In this document: one piece after another, positions 58,370 through 64,000 of the stretch
Layout: every line of letters begins with the position of its first letter
Numbering within the stretch: position 1 is the first letter of the stretch
Assembly (NCBI GenBank): GCA_964195945.1
Contig: CAXMRC010000004.1
Location: 1-64,000 of the forward strand
DNA length: 64,000 bases
From: JAAETI01 sp964195945
GTDB lineage: Bacteria > Actinomycetota > Acidimicrobiia > Spongiisociales > UBA5794
Direction: 5' to 3'
Made by a program: the position numbers and the translations under genes
Notes under the pieces: generated by a model
What the model was told of the DNA's origin: nothing
Database searches by the model: none
What the model saw: only the letters and a program-made list of their open reading frames with translations

Positions 58370-59116
58370 CTACAGCTCCCGCTGCTCAGCCCAATACACC
58401 GCCAGCCACAACGCGGCCACGGTAGAACCCACAGTCACCACTGTCGCCGGGAGGTAGTCGGCGAGCGAACCATCGCGAACAAGCCCGTCGGCGGCACCGA
58501 CAAGATGACTGGGCAACCACTCGGCTACGACAGGAGCGGCCCCGATGATCGGCAGGGCAAGCATGATGCCAACCGAGATCATGACGGTGAAGAGAACAGA
58601 CTGTGATTTCCCGGTGACGGCGGCGACGACCGCGATGGCGAAGATCAGATACAGACACCCCAGCAGCGTTCCGAGAAGCCAGCCTCCGATTGGCAGAGAG
58701 CCCAACAGCACGACCGATTCGTACAGGGCGGCTATCGAGCCAAGAATGAACGACACAACTACCGCCGCGGTCACCACCACATAGCGGGGGACAATGATGT
58801 CTCGGACACTGGCCACCCTGGTCCGGAGGAAGATCCCCATCTGTGGTTTGGCATCAAAGGCCAGGGCGGCGGCCGCTACGCCAACTGAGACCAGGAGCCC
58901 GATCTGAGCTGCGTTGGCGACGTAACTCGTGATCCCGTCGGCGGCCACCGGCTCGGGGATCACAATCTCGACACCGCCACCAAAGTTCTCAACGATCTGC
59001 TCCATGTAGCGAGCCGTCAGCGGACCGAGCAGCCCGAAGAACACATAGACCCCGACGATTCCGATGACACGCCTGGTTCGGACAAGCCGGATCCATTCCA
59101 GCTTCCACAGGTTCAT
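58370..59116 (-). CDS. ABC-2-type transporter permease
   Basis: A 248-residue membrane protein with six hydrophobic segments and the cytoplasmic start MNLWKLEWIRLVRTRRVIG typical of ABC-2 permeases. It pairs with the ATPase encoded immediately upstream, overlapping its stop by four bases. The loop after the first segment is external and contains a Glu/Val-rich stretch. The substrate is unknown. Confidence 0.82.
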   Translation of the reverse strand: MNLWKLEWIRLVRTRRVIGIVGVYVFFGLLGPLTARYMEQIVENFGGGVEIVIPEPVAADGITSYVANAAQIGLLVSVGVAAAALAFDAKPQMGIFLRTRVASVRDIIVPRYVVVTAAVVVSFILGSIAALYESVVLLGSLPIGGWLLGTLLGCLYLIFAIAVVAAVTGKSQSVLFTVMISVGIMLALPIIGAAPVVAEWLPSHLVGAADGLVRDGSLADYLPATVVTVGSTVAALWLAVYWAEQREL

Positions 59117-59985
59117 CGCACGACCTCCAGGAACACGTCCTCGAGCGACGGTGCTTCGGGAGCCATCGAGACGACGTGGGCTCCAGCCGCCGCCAGCGCC
59201 GCCACCAGGTTCGTCTCAACAATCTCAAGACTCGCACCCGTCACCCGAATGAGTTCGGGGTCAACCACGGTCACGTCTTGAACCCAATCGAGACCTTCTA
59301 GCTGATCGATCACCGGCTGCATCGGAGGCCGGAGACGAATCACATACTTCGGCTGCGCACGGCCCACCAGAAGATTGTCAAGCGGCCCCTCGAATACCAA
59401 CTCGCCATGGCGAAGGATCCCGACGGTGTCACAGACTTCCTGAACGTCCGCAAGGATGTGGCTCGAGAACACAACAGTGGCGCCGCCACGCAGACGTGCG
59501 ATGAGGTCGAGGACCTCGCGACGTCCAAGCGGATCGAGTGCCGAACACGGCTCATCGAGAAGAACAAGCTCCGGCCTTGCGACAAGAGTGGCCGCCAGGC
59601 CAAGCCTCTGCAGCATCCCCCTGGAGAAGCCACCGACGGGACGCGCGGCGTCCTCGGCGATTCCAGTCTGTTCAAGCATCTCGGAAACCCGAGCCTCGTC
59701 GTGGTTTCCGGTCGTGATGGCGAGCGAGAGATCAACTACCTCGCGTGCCGTCAGCCAGGGGTCAAATAGTGGCGTGTCGGGAAGCACGCCCATCTTGAGG
59801 CTGGCCACCTCCATCGACCCACCTGTTGCTTTGCGAAGACCAGCCAGGATTCCAAGGAGTGTGGTCTTGCCGGCACCATTGGGGCCGACAAGACCGTAGA
59901 CCGATCCCTGCCTCACGTTGAAATCGACAGAGTTCAACGCAACTGTTGCACCGTATTCCTTGCTGAGACCAAGAGTCTTGATCAT
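59113..59985 (-). CDS. ABC transporter ATP-binding protein
   Basis: A 290-residue ATPase of the CcmA/NodI-like exporter class. Walker A GPNGAGKTT (34-42), signature FSRGMLQRLGLA (S-R-G in place of SGG), Walker B LVLLDEPCSALD, switch His in FSSHIL. The C-terminal 90 residues form the extra domain common in ABC-2 exporters. ATG at 59985 overlaps the stop of the PLDc_N gene by three bases, which decides the start. Confidence 0.9.
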   Translation of the reverse strand: MIKTLGLSKEYGATVALNSVDFNVRQGSVYGLVGPNGAGKTTLLGILAGLRKATGGSMEVASLKMGVLPDTPLFDPWLTAREVVDLSLAITTGNHDEARVSEMLEQTGIAEDAARPVGGFSRGMLQRLGLAATLVARPELVLLDEPCSALDPLGRREVLDLIARLRGGATVVFSSHILADVQEVCDTVGILRHGELVFEGPLDNLLVGRAQPKYVIRLRPPMQPVIDQLEGLDWVQDVTVVDPELIRVTGASLEIVETNLVAALAAAGAHVVSMAPEAPSLEDVFLEVVR

Positions 59986-60182
59986 CCGCCCGACCCGGCG
60001 TCGCGGCCCACCATCAGATAGACGATGCCACCGATCGGGATGGAAAGCACCACGATCACCGACCACAGCCACTTCGGGAGGTAGCGGACCTCATTGCGGG
60101 AGATGTCGACCCAGCAATAGACAACGAAGGCGAGCGCTATAACGACCAGCGGCGCGATCGCCACGATATTGATTTCCGACAC
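59982..60182 (-). CDS. PLDc_N-domain small membrane protein
   Basis: A 66-residue protein with two hydrophobic segments and the PLDc_N pattern (phospholipase D nuclease N-terminal domain): VYCWVDISRNEVRYLPKWLW, then VLSIPIGGIVYLMVGR. Such proteins are usual neighbours of ABC exporters in Actinobacteria, with unknown role. GTG at 60182 has AAAGGGG five bases upstream. It is the first gene of a three-gene operon with the ATPase and permease. Confidence 0.78.
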   Translation of the reverse strand: MSEINIVAIAPLVVIALAFVVYCWVDISRNEVRYLPKWLWSVIVVLSIPIGGIVYLMVGRDAGSGG

Positions 60183-60256
60183 GAGCACCCCTTTACCACG
60201 ACCTTGTCGAATCAATACTCGCAGGATTTCGGATGGCTATCGGCAATGGCCGACGA

Positions 60257-61459
60257 CTATGCGCTGCGCAGTGCCTCTGTTGGTGACATGCGGGCGGCAC
60301 GGATTGCTGGATAGAGACCGGCAATGGCGCCGATCAACAATGCGGCTGCCATTCCGCCTCCGATCGCCAGCGGTGGCACAAGCACACTCCACCCCTTGAT
60401 GTTGGCGTATATCGTCGTCACCCCCCAGCCGAGGATCACACCTCCAATGCCACCGACGGCAGACAGCAACAAGGCTTCGCCGAGGAACTGCACTGCCACG
60501 TGGCGCTTGGTCGCCCCGAGCGCCCGACGCAATCCGATCTCGGACCGGCGTTCCAGCACCGAAATCACCATCACGTTGGCGATACCGACACCACCGACCA
60601 GAAGTGCAACCGCACCCAGGCCGAGAAACAGAGCGGTGAAGGCATCGTCAGCCGCCTCCTTCGCCTCGAGAGCATCGGACGGTCGATCGACTTCAACCTC
60701 TTCAGGGTTCCGGGGATTGGCCGTAGCTGCCAACACCGTCGTCACCTCGTCTACGAAGTCCGGGTCGACACGAACCAAGACCGAGGTAGGCACGTTATCA
60801 TCGTCAAGGTAGGTAGCGGCGCTGTCGAGGCCAACAAGCGCAGCACGATCAAGATCCGGATTCAGCTCGAACTCGTCGAGGACACCGATGACGGTGAACC
60901 ACTGGTCGCCGAGCCAGACCTGCTGAGTCCCATTGACCTCAGCGATGCCGAGCCGCTCTGCGGCCACCGAGCCGAGCACTGTGGTGGGGTATGAGCCGGT
61001 GGCGGCGTCGAGGAACCGGCCGTCAGCGACGCTGCCAGCCAGGGTGTCAAGCAGATTTGTATCAACCGCTTGCACCGTAATCCCGCCAGTCTGACCACTC
61101 GGGATCAGATCCGTTCGGTACACATTGGCGCCGTCGACAGCGCTGATCGTGCTGGTAGTTTCAACAGGTCCGATGCGAGAAATCATCGAAGCGGCTTCCG
61201 CGGGAAGTTCTCCGTTGCCGATGCCGATACCGGACCCTGCCTGCACCGTCAAGAGATTGGTACCCAGCCGATCGAGTTGTGCCAGCAGATCCGATTTCGA
61301 TGACTCCGACAGACCGAGCACACCAACCATGGCGCCAATACCGATCATGATGCCCAATGCCGACAATGCAGCACGCATCTTCCTGGTGCGGAGACCGACG
61401 CTGGCGGTACGAGCGGCATCGACAGCGTGCAGCTTGCTAGGGATGAGTGGCTTTGCCAT
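60257..61459 (-). CDS. MacB-type FtsX-family ABC permease
   Basis: A 400-residue permease: TM1 near residues 30-55 (RKMRAALSALGIMIGIGAM), an external MacB periplasmic-core-like domain of about 200 residues, then three further membrane segments and the FtsX signature ERRSEIGLRRALGATKRHV. MacB-like systems transmit mechanical force across the membrane to drive export or adaptor movement. The start overlaps the ATPase stop by one base (TGATG). It is the last gene of a four-gene efflux operon. Confidence 0.92.
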   Translation of the reverse strand: MAKPLIPSKLHAVDAARTASVGLRTRKMRAALSALGIMIGIGAMVGVLGLSESSKSDLLAQLDRLGTNLLTVQAGSGIGIGNGELPAEAASMISRIGPVETTSTISAVDGANVYRTDLIPSGQTGGITVQAVDTNLLDTLAGSVADGRFLDAATGSYPTTVLGSVAAERLGIAEVNGTQQVWLGDQWFTVIGVLDEFELNPDLDRAALVGLDSAATYLDDDNVPTSVLVRVDPDFVDEVTTVLAATANPRNPEEVEVDRPSDALEAKEAADDAFTALFLGLGAVALLVGGVGIANVMVISVLERRSEIGLRRALGATKRHVAVQFLGEALLLSAVGGIGGVILGWGVTTIYANIKGWSVLVPPLAIGGGMAAALLIGAIAGLYPAIRAARMSPTEALRSA

Positions 61460-62187
61460 CAGCTCACCTCGCTGTCGGTTTCAATACGGCCGTCACGCAA
61501 GCTCACCGATCGCGGAAAAGCCTCGGCAATCTCACGATTGTGAGTAATCACAACGATGGTGACACCGGAGGCGCTGATCTCTTCGATCAGCTCCACAATG
61601 GCGTCGCTGTTCTTGGAATCGAGGTTGCCGGTTGGCTCATCAGCAAGAACGATGGAGGGTGAACCGACCAGGGCACGAGCCACCGCGACCCGCTGCCGTT
61701 CCCCGCCGGAGAGTTTGGTAGCCACATGGTCAAGTCGATGGCCCAGGCCGACACGCTGCAATTCCTGCAAGGCCAGATCACGTCTGTCGGCAACGCTCAT
61801 CCCGGTGTAGAGCAACCCGTCTGCCACGTTATCGAGAGCGGTATAGCCGCTGAGCAAATGAAACTGTTGGAACACGAATCCAATATGGCGTGACCTGAGG
61901 GCTGACAGTTGCTTGTCCGCAAGGGTCGAAACGGCGTGGCCGGCCACAGTTACCTCTCCCGCCGTAGGACGATCGAGGGTGCCCATGATGTGCAACAAGG
62001 TTGACTTGCCGCTGCCGGACGGACCGACGACACCCACTAGTTCGCCTGCCTTGATCACGAGATCCACTCCACGCAGCGCTCTGACCGGCGGTGTCGTCGG
62101 GTATTCCTTGGTGACGCCATGCAGAGAGAGGACGACGTCTTCTGGGATCTCTCCCAAGAATGAGTCCTTCGTTAGCGTTGCCGTCAC
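61459..62187 (-). CDS. MacB/LolD-type ABC ATPase
   Basis: A 242-residue ATPase: Walker A GPSGSGKST (55-63), signature LSGGERQRVAVARAL (about 158-172), Walker B IVLADEPTGNLDS, switch His in ITHN. LSGGERQR and DEPTGNLDS are typical of the LolD/MacB group. The GTG start overlaps the adaptor stop by four bases (GTGA). It energises the FtsX-family permease encoded next. Confidence 0.94.
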   Translation of the reverse strand: MTATLTKDSFLGEIPEDVVLSLHGVTKEYPTTPPVRALRGVDLVIKAGELVGVVGPSGSGKSTLLHIMGTLDRPTAGEVTVAGHAVSTLADKQLSALRSRHIGFVFQQFHLLSGYTALDNVADGLLYTGMSVADRRDLALQELQRVGLGHRLDHVATKLSGGERQRVAVARALVGSPSIVLADEPTGNLDSKNSDAIVELIEEISASGVTIVVITHNREIAEAFPRSVSLRDGRIETDSEVS

Positions 62188-63782
62188 GGCACCACCACCA
62201 GGTCACCGGGCTGGAGCTCGGTTGAGGTCACCTCAACCATGCTGTCGGCGTAGAAGCCGGGGTCGACGGAGATCAGCCTGGTAGCACCGTTCCCGGCATC
62301 AATCTCGACCGCATAACCGCCTTCGGCCAGCGCCACGAGCGATGCCACCGGCACCGCCACGACGTTCTGCACAGAGTCGGCGATGACATCAATATCGACC
62401 GGAGCTTCGTCGAGGCCCACGGCCACTGTCGGATCATCGAGAGCGATCGTGACTTTGAACGTGGCATTGCCATCCTGGCTTACGGTTGCCACCGTGGCGA
62501 TATCGGTCACGGTTCCGGGCACGTCCGTACCATCGGGCAGTTCAATAACAATGGCATCACCGATAGCGATGATGTCTTGATCGCCTGCGGGAAGGTGGAA
62601 TGTCACAACTTTGTCTGCCGACGAGATAGCCAACACGGGCGAACCCGGGTTGACGGTGGACCCGGGCGCAGCAAGCTGATCGCCGATTCGCACCGGGCCA
62701 GGCTGAAAGATGATCTCACCCAGGTTGATGACTCCATCATCGTCGATGCCTGAAGCCGTCTGCCAGGCCAGGACTGCTTGCTTGGTCGCTTCATCGAATA
62801 CACCGTCGATAACAAGCCCTGATTCGCCGTATCCAAGGTCCGACAGTGCGGTTTCAAGCTGCAGCACATCAGTGCCAGACATGGGTGCGCCATCGGTAAC
62901 GGTTACGACAGCCCGCCCCGGTGAGAGTTGCTCACCGACGGCGGCCGTGACCTCGAGCACGTCGATGGAGCCGGGAACGAAGATGACCTCACCGAGGTTG
63001 ACGATGCCATCCTCGACGGCTCCGATGTCGGCCTGCCATAGCTCGACCAAAGTCTCGGTGTAGTCGCTGAATTCCTCGTCCACCGCGGCAAGACCGTCGG
63101 GGTCATATCCAAGAGCGACAAGTGCTTCTTCGAGTTGCAGAACGTCTGCGCCAGTCATGTTGTCGTTGCGTAGGTCGCTCATAGCGCGGTAGGCGGGCAC
63201 CTCGCCGTACATCACCACAACGGGTTCGCCATCGACTCTGTAAATGACGTCACCCTGTTCAAGGGTCGTCCCTGGATCGACAATATCCGTCACGATTCCG
63301 GACCCTGATGCGGTCAGCGTCAGAGTGTCTTCGGTAACCCGCAGGTCACGATACGCAGGGCTATCGCCATAGATCAGCACGACAGGCTCATTGTTGACCG
63401 CAAAGAGGGCGGCACCCTGCTCGACAACCGAACCGGCTGCGGCCGCATCGGTGACCGTGCCTGGGATCTGCGTCTTGATGGGGTCAGCATCGATGGTGCC
63501 GATGGTCCCGTCGAAGCTGTTGACTTCCACGAGATCGGTGCGGACCGTCTCCGCGAAGTTGGGGGTTACCGGCGCGGTTGTAGCTACGTCATCGGAGCCG
63601 CCGGCCATCGCAGCCACGGTCACGGCGCCGCCAACTATTACGAGAGCTCCGACGACCCGCGGCCAGCGCATCTTGCGCTTGACTAGGGCCGCGGTATCGC
63701 CCGTCTCTTCTTCACTTGCGATGTCGCTCATTGGTCCTTCATTGATCGGAGTCTCTCGATCGTACCGTTCACGGAGATCCAT
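62184..63782 (-). CDS. Efflux adaptor protein with two peptidoglycan-binding-like domains
   Basis: A 532-residue membrane fusion (HlyD/MacA-like) protein with one membrane segment at about 42-61. It has paired lipoyl-like half-motifs, for example VEQGAALFAVNNEPVV and LEQGDVIYRVDGEPVV. Between the halves are two PG_binding_1-like units, each with DVLQLExAL and LGYxxxG marks: about residues 206-265 and about 300-360. The C-terminal part has the beta-barrel segment. Adaptors with such inserts occur in Gram-positive exporters and may tie the pump to the wall. The ATG overlaps the preceding stop by one base (TGATG). Confidence 0.85.
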   Translation of the reverse strand: MDLRERYDRETPINEGPMSDIASEEETGDTAALVKRKMRWPRVVGALVIVGGAVTVAAMAGGSDDVATTAPVTPNFAETVRTDLVEVNSFDGTIGTIDADPIKTQIPGTVTDAAAAGSVVEQGAALFAVNNEPVVLIYGDSPAYRDLRVTEDTLTLTASGSGIVTDIVDPGTTLEQGDVIYRVDGEPVVVMYGEVPAYRAMSDLRNDNMTGADVLQLEEALVALGYDPDGLAAVDEEFSDYTETLVELWQADIGAVEDGIVNLGEVIFVPGSIDVLEVTAAVGEQLSPGRAVVTVTDGAPMSGTDVLQLETALSDLGYGESGLVIDGVFDEATKQAVLAWQTASGIDDDGVINLGEIIFQPGPVRIGDQLAAPGSTVNPGSPVLAISSADKVVTFHLPAGDQDIIAIGDAIVIELPDGTDVPGTVTDIATVATVSQDGNATFKVTIALDDPTVAVGLDEAPVDIDVIADSVQNVVAVPVASLVALAEGGYAVEIDAGNGATRLISVDPGFYADSMVEVTSTELQPGDLVVVP

Positions 63783-64000
63783 CAGCCCCTACCCCCGCCC
63801 TGGCCGCCGCCGCTGAGATTCACTGAACACACCTCTTGAGCAGCCTGGAAGTCCGGATCTTCACGATCGAGGTCCCCAAAGATGGCTCGCTGGCCGCCAC
63901 CGCCGGAGGTGCCAAGGTTGGAGAAATCGGGGTCGGGCATGTCGTAACCGTTCTCCCGCATACACACGGCGTAGGCGAGGAATTGGTCTTCTCGTTCGGT
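63782..64000 (-). CDS. Partial secreted protein with CMRENG motif
   Basis: The open frame runs off the right edge, so only the last 72 residues are seen. It reads AYAVCMRENGYDMPDPDFS, then a Gly-rich region and EVCSVNLSGGGQGGGRG at the end. The CMRxNG-x-x-MPDP pattern is common in small actinobacterial secreted or lipoprotein components encoded beside MacB-type efflux genes; two Cys residues may form a disulfide. An internal ATG at 63967 is not the likely start because the family pattern continues upstream. It is the first visible gene of the efflux operon. Confidence 0.65.
   Translation of the reverse strand, partial: TEREDQFLAYAVCMRENGYDMPDPDFSNLGTSGGGGQRAIFGDLDREDPDFQAAQEVCSVNLSGGGQGGGRG

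Noticed and set aside
1..64000. tRNA, rRNA, riboswitch, prophage or complete insertion sequence
   Set aside because: Read through all intergenic gaps by eye; none shows a cloverleaf with a TTCGA arm, rRNA sequence, a recognisable riboswitch core, or transposase or phage genes.

Overview
The window is one continuous stretch of a high-GC bacterial chromosome that looks actinobacterial, probably Acidimicrobiia-like; this assignment is inference. The grounds are frequent GTG and TTG starts, many genes with a TANNNT-type -10 box only 6-8 bases before the start codon (leaderless style), an MprAB-like two-component pair, a DUF2277 protein, DUF222-type HNH remnants and a small Cys/His protein with an SRYN motif. 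I see no rRNA, tRNA, CRISPR array, prophage or complete insertion sequence. No gene-free stretch exceeds about 230 bases.

Layout. 1-680: the left edge cuts a gene whose open frame joins the end of a RecB/AddB-type nuclease domain to the end of a DUF222-type HNH endonuclease, followed by a short intergenic region. 681-3295: an ArsR-type regulator and MFS exporter operon with a self-contained operator-promoter, and a secreted membrane-anchored protein. 3367-5375: leuCD (leucine synthesis). 5461-9005: small hypothetical, MOSC-like protein, glycerophosphodiester phosphodiesterase and a sensor kinase. 8998-16333: histidine degradation (hutI, hutU, then hutH), interrupted by a CapA-family gene and a small repetitive helical protein. 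16421-22000: small membrane protein, a 105-bp palindromic repeat, aminopeptidase N, methyltransferase, DUF2277 and a VWA lipoprotein. 22079-28435: a complete System I cytochrome c maturation operon, ccmABCDEF-H-I-G, with a 37-codon ccmD. 28637-32065: thioredoxin with a His-rich tail, a DUF2007-like protein and TldE/TldD.

32122-43732: a signalling-rich part with two orphan sensor kinases, an iodotyrosine-deiodinase-like flavoprotein, a tiny secreted Trp-rich protein, Nudix hydrolase, YceH, glycerate kinase, DinG-type helicase and an MprAB-like pair. 43928-48331: Cys/His miniprotein, amino-acid permease with a universal-stress-type tail, glucose-6-phosphate dehydrogenase and a small hypothetical. 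48414-53297: TPR-like membrane protein, a second copy of the 105-bp repeat, M20 dipeptidase, lipoprotein, acyltransferase and glycosyltransferase. 53417-58311: DsbA-fold protein, two tandem paralogous surface proteins with WxSSDG-type repeats, and a NYN plus OST-HTH protein. 58370-64000: two ABC systems, namely an ABC-2 exporter with a PLDc_N protein, and a MacB-type efflux system whose adaptor carries two peptidoglycan-binding-like domains.

The genes are mainly housekeeping and envelope functions: amino-acid metabolism, cytochrome c maturation, export and sensing. The most unusual items are the nuclease chimera at the left edge, the two palindromic repeat copies that supply stop codons or abut a start codon, the deiodinase-like enzyme, and the divergent pair of a tiny secreted protein and a multi-TM kinase that share a mirrored 12-bp site.
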